The notes beneath the pieces were generated by a model. That model did no database searches. It was not told where the DNA came from and worked only from the letters and a program-made list of their open reading frames with translations. 64,000 bases of DNA from Saccharomonospora amisosensis (GTDB lineage Bacteria; Actinomycetota; Actinomycetes; Mycobacteriales; Pseudonocardiaceae): NCBI RefSeq assembly GCF_011761185.1, contig NZ_JAAOYM010000002.1, positions 1 to 64,000 of the forward strand, given 5' to 3'. Shown here one piece after another: positions 8,412 to 17,158 of the stretch (within the stretch, counting starts at the first letter, position 1; every line of letters begins with the position of its first letter). Both the position numbers and the translations under genes were made by a program.

Positions 8412-8844
8412 GCAGCCAGCGTGCCACGAGCACGGCCGCCTGCCGAACAACACGTTTCGAGTTGTGTGGACGTGAAATCCTTTGTAACTTTCAAGACCGC
8501 CGGTACGACAAGCCAAGCGGGTGCACCCGAACTACCTCGTTCGGGTGAATGTGGTCCCTCGACGTCATCGACTGGGGACCTGCACACTCTCACAGGCACC
8601 ACGCGCGTATGCGCGCGGTCTTGTCCGGTGCGGCCCGGTGGGCCTGCCGGGCATCGGGTCGCCGGCACCGGTCGCGTAGCCCCCCGAGTGATCGGTGCCG
8701 GCGGCGCCCGACATCCTTCTCCGCGCCAGATTGTCGATCTTCTTCGGCGATTCCCCGCACGTCGCGGCGCTGATCGGCACCCATGGTCCTAAACTGCGTG
8801 AATCCGGCACGGGTCGAAGGACAGCCAGCTCAACGGGGTGTGCG
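8412..8844. promoter_or_regulatory. 433-bp divergent intergenic region between rbsK and a TetR gene
   Basis: No gene is supported here. A perfect 8-bp inverted repeat CACCCGAA/TTCGGGTG (8524-8531, 8540-8547) with an 8-nt spacer lies on the rbsK side and could be an operator or hairpin in the rbsK-ptsI leader. TAAACT (8790-8795) is a possible -10 for the TetR gene. Reading frames across the rest look like high-GC noise. Confidence 0.35.
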
Positions 8845-9588
8845 ATGAACAGGCCAGCACGGCGGGGGCGGGAGCGCGCCGCCACCGATCGCGACATCCG
8901 GCACACAGCCCGTTCGCTGCTGGTCGAACACGGTCCCGAAGCGGTCACACTGCGCGCCATCGCGCGGGAGTTGGGAATCACCGCGCCCGCCCTTTACCGC
9001 TACTACGGATCAAGGGACGACCTGATCGACCACCTGCGCCGCGACATCGTCTCCGACCTCGGCACCGAACTGGCTGGCGAGATCGCCGACCTGCGAGACG
9101 GTGGCCCGCAACAGCTTTTCGCCATCTGCCGGGGTTTTCGGCACTGGGCACTGACCCACACCCAGGAGTTCACGCTCGTGTTCGCCTCCCCCACCGGTGG
9201 AGTCGGCTCGGCGTCGGGCAGCGTCGCGACGCTGAACCAGGTGAGCGAGCCGTTCGGCAGGGTCTTCCTGCTGGCGGCGGGCGAGGTGCTCGCGGCACAC
9301 GACGTCGCGGCGCCGCCCGACAGCGGCGTGCCCCCCGAGCTTCGCGAGGACCTCGCGGCCTACCGCGACTCGCTGCTCTCCGTGATGGCCGAATCGGGCA
9401 TCAACATGACGTCCGACCAGTTCACGCTCGGCACCACGTACCTGATGATGCAGTTCTGGGCGCGGCTGTACGGCCACGTGACCCTCGAGGTGTTCGGGAA
9501 CTACCCGCTGCCGGTGTCGAAACCGGACGCGCTGTTCGACGCGATGCTCGCCGACCTGGCCCGCGAGGTCGGCCTCGAACTCGACTGA
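8845..9588 (+). CDS. TetR-family regulator with WHG (TetR_C_33-type) C-terminal domain
   Basis: The 247-residue regulator has a basic N-terminus (MNRPARRGRERAATDRDI) and HTH residues about 15-62 with TLRAIARELGITAPALYRYY. The ligand domain carries ICRGFRHWALTHTQEFTLVF and a hydrophobic C-terminal helix near MMQFWARLYGHVTLEVF, typical of the WHG group. The ATG at 8845 is preferred; an in-frame start at 8695 would add 50 unconserved residues. It is next to leuS on the opposite strand and no obvious target lies beside it. Confidence 0.82.
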   Translation: MNRPARRGRERAATDRDIRHTARSLLVEHGPEAVTLRAIARELGITAPALYRYYGSRDDLIDHLRRDIVSDLGTELAGEIADLRDGGPQQLFAICRGFRHWALTHTQEFTLVFASPTGGVGSASGSVATLNQVSEPFGRVFLLAAGEVLAAHDVAAPPDSGVPPELREDLAAYRDSLLSVMAESGINMTSDQFTLGTTYLMMQFWARLYGHVTLEVFGNYPLPVSKPDALFDAMLADLAREVGLELD

Positions 9589-9604
9589 GCCGCGACCGGC
9601 ACGC

Positions 9605-12454
9605 TCAGCGGACCACGTTGACCAGCCGGCCCGGCACCACGATCACCTTGCGCGGCTCGGCGCCCTCAAGCAGCGCGGCGATCTTGGCGTCCGCCAACGC
9701 AGCCGCCTTCACCTCTTCCTGCCCCGCGTCTGCGGCGATGATGATCCGCGAACGAACCTTGCCGTTGACCTGGATCGGGTACTCCACGGTGTCCTCGACG
9801 AGGTAGTTCTCGTCGGCGACGGGGAACGGACCGTGCACAAGGGAATCCGGGTGGCCGAGGCGGTTCCACAACTCCTCCGCGATGTGCGGGCACATCGGGG
9901 CAAGCATCAGCACCAACGGCTCCACCAGACCACGCGGCGTCTGCCCCGCCGACCCGTACACCTTGGTCACGTGGTTGTTCAGCTCGATCAGCTTCGCGCC
10001 AGCGGTGTTGAACCGCAGTTGCGCGTAGTCGTCGCGAACACCGGCGATGGTCTTGTGGAGGATCTTCAGGTCGTCCTCGGTGAGGGTGGCGTCGCCGACC
10101 CGCAGCGCTCCGGTCTCCTCTTCGACCACCAACCGCCACAACCGCTGCAGGAAGCGCTGCGCGCCGACGACATCCTTGGTCGCCCACGGGCGGGACTCGT
10201 CGAGCGGCCCCATGGACATCTCGTATAGCCGGAAGGTGTCGGCACCGTAGTTCTCCGACATCTCGTCGGGGGTGACGATGTTCTTCAGGCTCTTGCCCAT
10301 CTTGCCGTACTCCTGCTTGACCTCCTCGCCGTGGAAGAAGAACTTCCCTTCGCGCTCCTCGACCTCCTCGGCGGGGACGTAGAAGCCACGCGAGTCGGTG
10401 TAGGCGTAGGCCTGGATGTAGCCCTGGTTGTACAGCCTGCGGTACGGCTCCTCGGAGGAGACGTGCCCGAGGTCGTAGAGCACCTTGTGCCAGAAGCGCG
10501 CGTAGAGCAGGTGCAGCACCGCGTGCTCCACCCCACCGACGTACAGGTCCAGACCGCCGGGATCGTTCGCGCCGTGCTCCGCGGGCCTCGGCCCCATCCA
10601 GTAGCGCTCGTTCTCGGGATCGACGAGGCGTTGTTCGTTGGTGGGGTCGATGTAGCGCAACTGGTACCAGCACGAACCCGCCCACTGCGGCATGACGTTG
10701 GTATCGCGGCGGTACTTCTTCGGCCCGTCGCCCAGATCGAGAGTCACCTCGACCCAGTCGGTCGCCTTGGACAACGGCGGCTGCGGCTCGGAGTCCGCGT
10801 CGTCCGGGTCGAATGTGGTGGGCGAGTAGTCCTCCACGTCGGGCAGCACCACCGGCAACTCCTCCTCCGGCAGCGGGATCGGCAAACCGTCGGAGTCGTA
10901 GACGATGGGGAACGGCTCTCCCCAGTAGCGTTGCCGCGCGAACAACCAGTCGCGCAACTTGTACTGCACGGTGCCCTCGCCGTAACCGTGTTCCTCCAGC
11001 CACGCGATGATCGTCTTCTTGGCGTCCTCGACGCCCATACCGTTGAAGTTCAGGTCGCCGTGAGCGGAGTTGATGGCCGGGCCATCTCCGATGTAGGCCT
11101 GCCCGTCGAAGCCGTCGCCGGGCTGCACCGTGCGGATGATGTCCAGACCGAACTTCCCCGCGAAGTCCCAGTCCCGCTGGTCCTGGCCCGGCACCGCCAT
11201 GATGGCTCCCGTGCCGTAGCCCATGAGCACATAGTCGGCGATGAACACCGGGATGCGTTCGCCGTTGACCGGGTTGATGGCGTACGCACCGGTGAACACA
11301 CCGGTCTTCTCCCTGCTCTCCTGCCGGTCCAGATCGGACTTGCGGGAAGCCTGTTTGCGATAACCCGCGACGGCTTCCACCGGGGTGGCCGCGCCACCGG
11401 TCCAGCGTTCGTCAACGCCTTCCGGCCACTCCTCCGGGGTCAGCTCGTCCACCAGTGGATGCTCCGGTGCCAGCACCATGTAGGTGGCACCGAACAACGT
11501 GTCCGGCCTCGTGGTGAACACCTCGATGACCCGGTCGCCCGCGGGGAACCGGACGTTAGCGCCACGCGAGCGGCCGATCCAGTTGCGCTGCATGGACTTG
11601 ACCTTCTCCGGCCAGTCCAGCCGGTCGAGGTCGTCCAGCAGCCGGTCGGCATAGGCGGTGATGCGCATCATCCACTGCCGCAGGTTCTTGCGGAACACCG
11701 GGAAGTTGCCGCGCTCACTGCGCCCGTCGGCGGTGACCTCCTCGTTGGCCACCACGGTGCCGAGGCCGGGAGCCCAGTTCACCGGAGCCTCGGAGATGTA
11801 GACGAGCCGGTGGGAGTCGATGATCTCGCGCTGCTCAAGACGGGACAGTTCCTGCCACGGCCTGCCGTCCGGGGTGGCGCGCTTGCCCTGCGCGAACTGT
11901 TGCTCCAGCTCGGCGATGGGACGGGCCTTGTCCTGTTCCTCGTCGTAGTAGGCGTTGAAGATCTGCAGGAAGATCCACTGCGTCCAGCGATAGTACGGGA
12001 TGTCGGTGGTCGCGACCGAACGCCGCTCGTCGTGGCCAAGGCCCAACCTGCGCAACTGGCGGCGCATGTTCTCGATGTTGGCCTCGGTCGTGGTGCGCGG
12101 ATGTGTCCCGGTCTGCACCGCGTACTGCTCCGCGGGCAGGCCGAAGGCGTCGTAGCCCAGCGTGTGCAGCACGTTGCGACCGATCATCCGGTTGTACCTG
12201 GCGTAGACGTCGGTGCCGATGTAGCCGAGTGGATGCCCGACGTGCAGCCCGCCCCCGGACGGGTAGGGGAACATGTCCTGCACGAACAGCTTGTCCGACG
12301 GCAGCGGCTTGCCCGACTCCGAAAGCGGGCCGACCGGGTTGGGGGCGTGGAAGGTGCCGTTCTCAGACCAGTGGTCCTGCCAGCGCCGCTCGATCTCCCC
12401 GGCGAGTTCCGCCGTGTAGCGGTGTGCCGGAGTCGTCTCGGTGCCGTCTGTCAT
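9605..12454 (-). CDS. leuS: Leucyl-tRNA synthetase
   Basis: The 949-residue class Ia synthetase charges tRNA-Leu. The HIGH motif is HVGH at 71-74 within [16 protein letters not shown]. The KMSKS loop is KMGKS at 718-722. The CP1 editing domain is present ([17 protein letters not shown], then [19 protein letters not shown]). The C-terminal anticodon-binding and Leu-specific regions end with [11 protein letters not shown] and [20 protein letters not shown] site lies at 12461-12465. The leader upstream contains a short ORF with three consecutive Leu codons and a terminator-like hairpin, so expression is probably attenuation-controlled by leucyl-tRNA supply. Confidence 0.97.
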   Translation of the reverse strand: MTDGTETTPAHRYTAELAGEIERRWQDHWSENGTFHAPNPVGPLSESGKPLPSDKLFVQDMFPYPSGGGLHVGHPLGYIGTDVYARYNRMIGRNVLHTLGYDAFGLPAEQYAVQTGTHPRTTTEANIENMRRQLRRLGLGHDERRSVATTDIPYYRWTQWIFLQIFNAYYDEEQDKARPIAELEQQFAQGKRATPDGRPWQELSRLEQREIIDSHRLVYISEAPVNWAPGLGTVVANEEVTADGRSERGNFPVFRKNLRQWMMRITAYADRLLDDLDRLDWPEKVKSMQRNWIGRSRGANVRFPAGDRVIEVFTTRPDTLFGATYMVLAPEHPLVDELTPEEWPEGVDERWTGGAATPVEAVAGYRKQASRKSDLDRQESREKTGVFTGAYAINPVNGERIPVFIADYVLMGYGTGAIMAVPGQDQRDWDFAGKFGLDIIRTVQPGDGFDGQAYIGDGPAINSAHGDLNFNGMGVEDAKKTIIAWLEEHGYGEGTVQYKLRDWLFARQRYWGEPFPIVYDSDGLPIPLPEEELPVVLPDVEDYSPTTFDPDDADSEPQPPLSKATDWVEVTLDLGDGPKKYRRDTNVMPQWAGSCWYQLRYIDPTNEQRLVDPENERYWMGPRPAEHGANDPGGLDLYVGGVEHAVLHLLYARFWHKVLYDLGHVSSEEPYRRLYNQGYIQAYAYTDSRGFYVPAEEVEEREGKFFFHGEEVKQEYGKMGKSLKNIVTPDEMSENYGADTFRLYEMSMGPLDESRPWATKDVVGAQRFLQRLWRLVVEEETGALRVGDATLTEDDLKILHKTIAGVRDDYAQLRFNTAGAKLIELNNHVTKVYGSAGQTPRGLVEPLVLMLAPMCPHIAEELWNRLGHPDSLVHGPFPVADENYLVEDTVEYPIQVNGKVRSRIIIAADAGQEEVKAAALADAKIAALLEGAEPRKVIVVPGRLVNVVR

Positions 12455-12491
12455 CGCCGATCCTCCCGTGTGCCTGCCTCAGAAAGAACGC

Positions 12492-12520
12492 AACCCCCCA
12501 GCCCGAGGGCGTGAGGGGTT
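12492..12520 (-). terminator. Terminator-like hairpin in the leuS leader (candidate attenuator)
   Basis: Read on the minus strand, AACCCC (12520-12515) pairs with GGGGTT (12497-12492), and an inner GCC/GGC closes over a CTCG tetraloop. A T-rich run (CGTTCTTTC, 12490-12482) follows, as in an intrinsic terminator. It lies between a leucine-rich leader ORF (ending at 12544) and leuS (starting at 12454), and no minus-strand gene upstream needs termination. An attenuator is therefore the simplest reading. Confidence 0.55.
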
Positions 12521-12543
12521 CGCCGCGCAGCCGGTTGGTCCGG

Positions 12544-12591
12544 TCAGCGCGGCCGGCTAAGGAGCAGGCTCGCCGTCGTCATCGAACTCAT
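12544..12591 (-). CDS. leuS leader peptide (15 aa, Leu-Leu-Leu)
   Basis: A short ORF from ATG 12591 encodes MSSMTTASLLLSRPR and stops at TGA 12546-12544. Three successive leucine codons (CTG, CTC, CTT) sit at residues 9-11, with GGGAG about 8-12 nt upstream of the ATG as a ribosome-binding site. It ends 24 nt before the hairpin at 12520-12492. This is the layout of a ribosome-mediated attenuator: scarcity of charged tRNA-Leu would stall the ribosome at the Leu triplet and alter leader folding. Attenuation of amino-acid and aminoacyl-tRNA genes by such peptides is known in actinobacteria; its action here is inference. Confidence 0.6.
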   Translation of the reverse strand: MSSMTTASLLLSRPR

Positions 12592-12630
12592 GGTAACCGC
12601 TCCCACCACGGCGTTTCGGTAAGCCCCCGG

Positions 12631-12636
12631 TATCCT
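12631..12636 (+). promoter_or_regulatory. Leaderless-type -10 element of the SdpI-like gene
   Basis: TATCCT lies 6 nt before the GTG at 12643, fitting a leaderless transcript. The divergent leuS leader starts close by on the other strand. Confidence 0.45.
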
Positions 12637-12642
12637 CGGCTT

Positions 12643-13062
12643 GTGTTCGTGCTCGCCTTGATACCCGCCCTGCTCGGTCTCCTCGTCGGCTGGGGCGGCT
12701 TGCTCGGTTGGCGGGAGCGGCTGCCCCTGGAGCGGGGCGCTGGGGTGCGCACGCGTGCGACCCTGCGCAGTGACGAGGCCTTCCGGATCGCCAACAAGGT
12801 GGCCGCCGTGCCGACGATGGCGGCGGGCGCGGTTGGCGTGCTGGCCGCGGCTGCGGGACTGGCTATGCCAAGCCTGCTCGGCACGGTGATCGCGGCTGTA
12901 GTGGGGCTGCTCGGCATGTTCGTGCTCGTCGCGGGCGGCGGGTTGCTCGGGCACCGCGCCGCCGAGGCAGTCCCGGCACCGAGCGCACCCGCGGGCTGCG
13001 GTGGTTGCGGCTGCGGTGGTGGTGGTTGTTCGACTCTCGCCGGGGGTGCCGAAGCCCCCTAG
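12643..13062 (+). CDS. SdpI-family small membrane protein with Cys/Gly-rich tail
   Basis: The 139-residue protein has three hydrophobic segments (about residues 1-20, 55-78 and 82-102). The soluble stretch between the first and second has LRSDEAFRIANKVAA, the SdpI/YhfL-type signature. SdpI proteins are immunity/signalling membrane proteins in Bacillus; actinobacterial relatives are uncharacterised. The C-terminus carries CGGCGCGGGGC, six cysteine/glycine alternations that suggest metal binding or disulfides. The start was chosen by the TATCCT -10 six nt upstream and by the hydrophobic N-terminus. It converges with the MFS gene, 8 bp away. Confidence 0.7.
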   Translation: MFVLALIPALLGLLVGWGGLLGWRERLPLERGAGVRTRATLRSDEAFRIANKVAAVPTMAAGAVGVLAAAAGLAMPSLLGTVIAAVVGLLGMFVLVAGGGLLGHRAAEAVPAPSAPAGCGGCGCGGGGCSTLAGGAEAP

Positions 13063-13070
13063 CGGTCGCT

Positions 13071-14327
13071 TCACGCCGGCGAGCGGGTCGAATCCGGGGA
13101 GCCGGGCAACCGGAACCGGCGCAACGGCCTGTTCAGCAGCCCCAGTCCTACCACCCCGGCGACACACATCAGGCCACCGCAGACAGCCGCGAACGCGGGC
13201 GAGGTGGCGCCTGCCACCACGCCCGACCGGAAGTTGCCCAGGTCCGGACCCGAGATCCCGAGCGCCAACTCGGCGGCACTCACCCTGCCCCGGTGGGAGT
13301 CAGGGGTGGCGGCCTGCACCAGCGCACCACGGGCGATCACACCGAAAGTGTCGGCAGCACCGGACACGGCGAGGCAACCTAGCGCGAGCCACAACGGCTG
13401 GGCGAGGCCGAACCCGATGATCCCCACACCCCAGACCCCGGCGGCAAGCAACTGGATCAGCCCTGCCCCGCGGGATCTGGTGACCAGCCCGGACGCGGTG
13501 CCAGCGGCGATGCCGCCCACGGCGATCGCGGAGAGGAACAGCCCCAACGTGTCCGGGTTGCCGCCGAAACGCTCGGCATTGATCGCCGGGAACAGCGCGA
13601 CCGGCATGGCGAGCACGGTCGCGAACACGTCGGTCAGGAACGACCCGGCCAAGGCCGGGCTCCGCCCGATGAACCGCCAGCCTTCCCAGATCGCGCGCGG
13701 CCCGGGGCGGGTCGGCTCGCCACCGGGGCGAGCAGCGGCGGGCAGTCGCCACACCCCGTACAGCGCGATCGCCAGCGCCAGCACATCGAGCGCGTAGCAG
13801 GCTCCGGCGCCCCACCGCGCGGTGATCACGCCCGCGGCCGCGGGCCCCGCCAGCATCGCCGCCTGCGAGCTGAGGTGGGTCAACGCGATTCCGGCACCGA
13901 CCAGCCGAGGCGGCAGCAAGGTCGCGACGAACGTCCGCCGTACCGGCGCGCTCAGTCCCAGGAAAGCCGCGTGGACAGCCACCAGGATCAACACGGTCGG
14001 GAGTGACCGAATCCCGGCGAAGGCGTGCCAGGCCAGCAGTGCGGCACTGAGCAGTTGACCCACGGTGGACAGCACCACCAGCCGCCTGCGGTCAAGGCCG
14101 TCGGCGAGCGCACCGCCGATCATGCCGAACACCACGGTGGGCACGGCGTTGGCCAGCCCGATCGCCCCTACCGCGACCGAACTGCCGGAGAGCTGCCACA
14201 CCTGAGCGAGCACACCGACCACCAGCAGTTGCCCGCCGAAGGTGGAACTGGTCGTGCTCACCCAGAGTCCGCGAAACGCCGCGCTGTCGCGCAGCGGTCT
14301 GGTGTCGACAAGGCCGCCGATTCTCAC
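13071..14327 (-). CDS. MFS transporter (MarR-coupled)
   Basis: The 418-residue major facilitator protein has about 12 hydrophobic segments. It includes the loop 2-3 signature GGALADGLDRRRLVVLSTVG and a related GPDLGNFRSG segment in the second half. It looks like an MFS_3/enterobactin-exporter-type efflux carrier; the substrate is unknown. The GTG at 14327 overlaps the MarR stop (14324-14327), so it is translationally coupled to that regulator, an arrangement typical of efflux pumps controlled by MarR proteins. Confidence 0.82.
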   Translation of the reverse strand: MRIGGLVDTRPLRDSAAFRGLWVSTTSSTFGGQLLVVGVLAQVWQLSGSSVAVGAIGLANAVPTVVFGMIGGALADGLDRRRLVVLSTVGQLLSAALLAWHAFAGIRSLPTVLILVAVHAAFLGLSAPVRRTFVATLLPPRLVGAGIALTHLSSQAAMLAGPAAAGVITARWGAGACYALDVLALAIALYGVWRLPAAARPGGEPTRPGPRAIWEGWRFIGRSPALAGSFLTDVFATVLAMPVALFPAINAERFGGNPDTLGLFLSAIAVGGIAAGTASGLVTRSRGAGLIQLLAAGVWGVGIIGFGLAQPLWLALGCLAVSGAADTFGVIARGALVQAATPDSHRGRVSAAELALGISGPDLGNFRSGVVAGATSPAFAAVCGGLMCVAGVVGLGLLNRPLRRFRLPGSPDSTRSPA

Positions 14328-14836
14328 TGTGGCGGTTGCCGTACCGAACGCAGGTGCCGGGTGATCCGGTCGCGGAACGGCTCCCGCGCCAGTTCCCGCT
14401 CGATGTCGTGCACCACCCGTGTCAGCGGGTAGGGGATCTCGGCGTCGAGTTCGGCCACGGCCTCCTCGGTGGCCCGCCACTCGGCCTCAAGGAACGGCAC
14501 AAGTTCGCTGCCCTTTTCCGTCAGCGTCACCTCGCGGGTGCGCGCGTCGGCGCCAGGACGCGTGGTCACCAGCCCTTCGTTGCGCAGCGCGCTCACGGTC
14601 TGGCTCATCGCCGAGTGGGTGACCTCCAGCGACTGCGCGAGCTGGCGGATGGTCATGGGACCGCGGCGGGAGAGGCGGATCAGCGGCATCGTGTGCCGCG
14701 GCCGCACACCCCTGACATCGAGCTGTTCGTACAGGCGTGCGATGTCGTCGTCCAGCGCATCAAGCAGCCGGCGCAGCGGTCGCCAGTGGCTGATCTCGGT
14801 GGGGTCCTGGGCTTCTCGATCGTCCGGCTCGGTCAC
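14324..14836 (-). CDS. MarR-family transcriptional regulator
   Basis: The 170-residue regulator has the winged-helix core MTIRQLAQSLEVTHSAMSQT (recognition helix) followed by ALRNEGLVTTRPGADARTRE (wing) and the helix LTEKGSELVPFLEAEW. The GTG at 14836 is preferred because a TACGAT -10 lies 7 nt upstream and earlier in-frame sequence is unconserved. The stop overlaps the MFS start. A 7-bp palindrome covering its own -10 suggests autorepression. Confidence 0.85.
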   Translation of the reverse strand: MTEPDDREAQDPTEISHWRPLRRLLDALDDDIARLYEQLDVRGVRPRHTMPLIRLSRRGPMTIRQLAQSLEVTHSAMSQTVSALRNEGLVTTRPGADARTREVTLTEKGSELVPFLEAEWRATEEAVAELDAEIPYPLTRVVHDIERELAREPFRDRITRHLRSVRQPPQ

Positions 14837-14843
14837 GACGGCG

Positions 14844-14874
14844 ATCGTAACAGCACTTATATAACCCCTGTTAC
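14844..14874 (-). promoter_or_regulatory. MarR promoter with overlapping palindromic operator
   Basis: GTAACAG/CTGTTAC (14847-14853, 14868-14874) is a perfect 7-bp inverted repeat with an AT-rich centre that includes TTATATAA. The minus-strand -10 TACGAT (14849-14844) overlaps its proximal arm, 7 nt before the MarR GTG. Such overlap is what an autoregulated MarR promoter would show; binding is inferred. Confidence 0.5.
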
Positions 14875-14885
14875 AAGTGCGGTCC

Positions 14886-15458
14886 TCAGTTGCGTTGCAG
14901 ATCTCCCGGATGCGTAGCCAGCAGCGCGGTCGGCAGGCCCTGCCTGCGCAACACCTGACCCCAAAGGTCTCTGGTCGGCGTGGCCAGCACATCGCTCGGC
15001 AGCGCGGGCACTATCAACCAGTCGCCCCTGTCGATCTCCCCCGCGAGCTGCCCGGAATCCCACCCCGCATAACCGGCGAACACCCGAAGTCCCCGCACCT
15101 TGGCCACGAGCGAGTCCGGGTCGGCATCCAGATCCACCAGCGCGACCGGGCCACGAACCGCGATCACACCCGGCACGCTCGCCGCGGTCTCGCCCGTGCG
15201 CAGCGCCGCAAGGCACAGCGCCGTCTTCTTCTCCACGGGGCCCCCGACGAACACCGCCTGCGGCTCCACAACGTGCTCGCCCCAGTTCGGCAGCACCTCG
15301 TCCACGGGGACGTCACTCGGCCTGTTGAGCACGACACCGAGAGTGCCCTCGTCGCGGTGGTCGATCACGAAGACCACGGTCCGACGAAAGTTCGGGTCAA
15401 ACATCGTGGGGGCAGCGACCAGGAGTGTTCCCGGCTCAACCTCGGCGTCCGCTCGCAC
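14886..15458 (-). CDS. YqgE/AlgH family protein (UPF0301)
   Basis: The 190-residue protein matches the family's usual length and motifs: PGTLLVAAPTMFDPNFRRTV near the N-terminus, DEGTLGVVLNRPS, the FVGGPVEKKTALCL segment and VFAGYAGWDSGQLAGEI. Its biochemical role is not settled in any organism. The GTG at 15458 is chosen because homology begins at once after it; sequence further upstream is unlike the family. It ends 49 bp from the MarR start on the same strand and is probably expressed separately. Confidence 0.9.
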   Translation of the reverse strand: MRADAEVEPGTLLVAAPTMFDPNFRRTVVFVIDHRDEGTLGVVLNRPSDVPVDEVLPNWGEHVVEPQAVFVGGPVEKKTALCLAALRTGETAASVPGVIAVRGPVALVDLDADPDSLVAKVRGLRVFAGYAGWDSGQLAGEIDRGDWLIVPALPSDVLATPTRDLWGQVLRRQGLPTALLATHPGDLQRN

Positions 15459-15532
15459 TCCTTCATGATCCCACCCACGCCCTGGCGTGACCTCGCGGTG
15501 TTGCCGGGCGCGCCGCGTTAAGCTGGAGCATC

Positions 15533-16813
15533 GTGACCGCGCAGGCGCAAACCGGGGCAAAGCTCGCCACCTCTCGCGCGCTGCTCACACTCCGCGACTT
15601 TCGCAAGCTGCTGTACCTGCGCTTCGCGATGCACTGGGGGGACGGGCTGTTCCAGGCCGGACTCGCGGGCGCGGTGCTCTTCAACCCCGAACGCGGCGCC
15701 GATCCCCTCACCATCGCGGGCGGGTTCGCCGCGCTGCTGCTGCCCTACTCACTCGTAGGACCGTTCGCTGGGGCCCTGCTCGACCGCTGGGACCGCAGGC
15801 GGGTGCTCGTCGTCGCGAACCTGTTGCGCGGAGCAGCCATCGTCGCGGCCGCTGCCGCGGTCGCGGCGGGAATGCAGGGATTGCCGCTGTTCACGCTGGC
15901 GCTGCTCGTCATGGGCATCTCCCGATTCGCAGGCGCAGGAGTCTCCGCGTCGCTGCCGCACGTCGTGCCAGCGCGGCGGCTGGTGGCCGCCAACGCGCTC
16001 TCCGTCACCGCGGGCGCGATGGTGGCCGTGCTCGGCGGTGCGTGCGCGATCGGACTGCGCGCCGTACTAGGCAGTGGGGACACCGGTTCGGCCTGGACCA
16101 CCTCGGTCGCCGTCGTAGGCTCGCTGGTCGCCGCCATGCTGGCCACCAGGTTCGTTCGCGGCAGCCTCGGCCCGGACACAGTGGACGAACCCGCGAACGT
16201 GTTCACCGCCGTCGCATCGGGTCTCGCCTCCGGCGCGCGGACCGCCGCGGGCACCCCCACCGTCCGAGCCGGGCTCGTCGCCCTGCTCGCCCACCGCGCG
16301 GCGTTCGGCATCTCGCTGCTGCTCACCGTGTTGCTGATGCGGTACTCCTTCTCCGCTGTCGGCCCGCTCAAGGCGGGGCTGGCCGGGCTCGGCGAACTCG
16401 CCGTCATGGGGGGCGCGGGCATCCTGCTCGCCGGGCTGGTCACGCCGAAACTCGTGGCCCGCTTCGGCAGGCGCGCGGTCGTCACCGGCGGTCTTGTTGT
16501 CGCGGCGGCGGCACAGGCGGGACTCGGCCTGCCGATGGTGCTGCCCACCGTGTTGCTGGCGGCCTTCGCCATCACCGCAGCAGGGCAGGTACTCAAGCTC
16601 TCCGTCGATGCCTCGATCCAGCGAGACGTGGGCGACGAGACCCGCGGCCGGGTGTTCGCGCTCTACGACACGCTGTTCAACGTCACCCAGGTCGCCGCGG
16701 TGTCGTTCGCCGCGTTCTTCGTTCCACTCGACGGGCACTCGGTGGGGCTGCAACTCGTTGCGATCGCGATGTATCTGCTCGGGGTCGCCGGTCACCTGGC
16801 TACTTCCCGTTAA
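15533..16813 (+). CDS. MFS transporter
   Basis: The 426-residue polytopic protein has about 12 hydrophobic segments. It carries the motif FAGALLDRWDRRRVLVVANL between segments 2 and 3, and the late QRDVGDETRGRVFALYDTLF block common in MFS_3-type exporters. The substrate is unknown. The GTG start has TAAGCT (15519-15524) 8 nt upstream and GGAG at 15525-15528. It is divergent from the YqgE gene and is followed 11 bp later by the YbaB-like gene. Confidence 0.8.
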   Translation: MTAQAQTGAKLATSRALLTLRDFRKLLYLRFAMHWGDGLFQAGLAGAVLFNPERGADPLTIAGGFAALLLPYSLVGPFAGALLDRWDRRRVLVVANLLRGAAIVAAAAAVAAGMQGLPLFTLALLVMGISRFAGAGVSASLPHVVPARRLVAANALSVTAGAMVAVLGGACAIGLRAVLGSGDTGSAWTTSVAVVGSLVAAMLATRFVRGSLGPDTVDEPANVFTAVASGLASGARTAAGTPTVRAGLVALLAHRAAFGISLLLTVLLMRYSFSAVGPLKAGLAGLGELAVMGGAGILLAGLVTPKLVARFGRRAVVTGGLVVAAAAQAGLGLPMVLPTVLLAAFAITAAGQVLKLSVDASIQRDVGDETRGRVFALYDTLFNVTQVAAVSFAAFFVPLDGHSVGLQLVAIAMYLLGVAGHLATSR

Positions 16814-16824
16814 AGTGAGCCCTT

Positions 16825-17088
16825 GTGACCACGGCTGGCAACGACGCGTCGACGACCGTCACATCACGGGACGGGCTCGTCCGCGCCACCCTTGATTCCA
16901 CCGGCTCGCTCACCGGACTCGAGTTCGCGACGACCGCGTTCGACCACGGCGACCCGGCGACACTCGCGCAGACGGTGCTCGATGTCGTACGGGAGGGCAC
17001 CGAGCGGGTGCGGCAACGGATCCACAGCGCTCCACCGCCGCCGGTCCCGCCGAGACCGACACCGAAACGTGCCCGTCGAGCACGCTAG
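16825..17088 (+). CDS. Small YbaB/EbfC-like protein
   Basis: The 87-residue protein has a beta strand-turn-strand plus helix pattern, GLVRATLDSTGSLTGLEFAT followed by TLAQTVLDVVREGTERVRQR, as in the central part of YbaB/EbfC nucleoid-associated proteins. It ends in a Pro-rich, Arg-rich tail that could bind nucleic acid. TAAAGT (16811-16816) lies 8 nt before the GTG. It is followed 70 bp later by the TNT-domain gene. YbaB-like proteins are often encoded beside polymorphic-toxin or type VII-linked genes, so the two may act together; that is inference. Confidence 0.6.
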   Translation: MTTAGNDASTTVTSRDGLVRATLDSTGSLTGLEFATTAFDHGDPATLAQTVLDVVREGTERVRQRIHSAPPPPVPPRPTPKRARRAR

Positions 17089-17158
17089 ATTAACTCGGTG
17101 TGAAGCGCGCCGGAGAAGCGTGGGAGTTGCTGGGGACGCACTGAAACGAGGGGGAAGC

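Noticed and set aside
10331-12514. A 727-codon open frame opposite leuS
   Set aside because: It is antisense to a complete, motif-bearing leucyl-tRNA synthetase and has no recognisable domain of its own.
12455-12642. A T-box riboswitch upstream of leuS
   Set aside because: No T-box sequence or specifier-loop pattern was seen; the Leu-codon leader peptide plus hairpin explains the region better.
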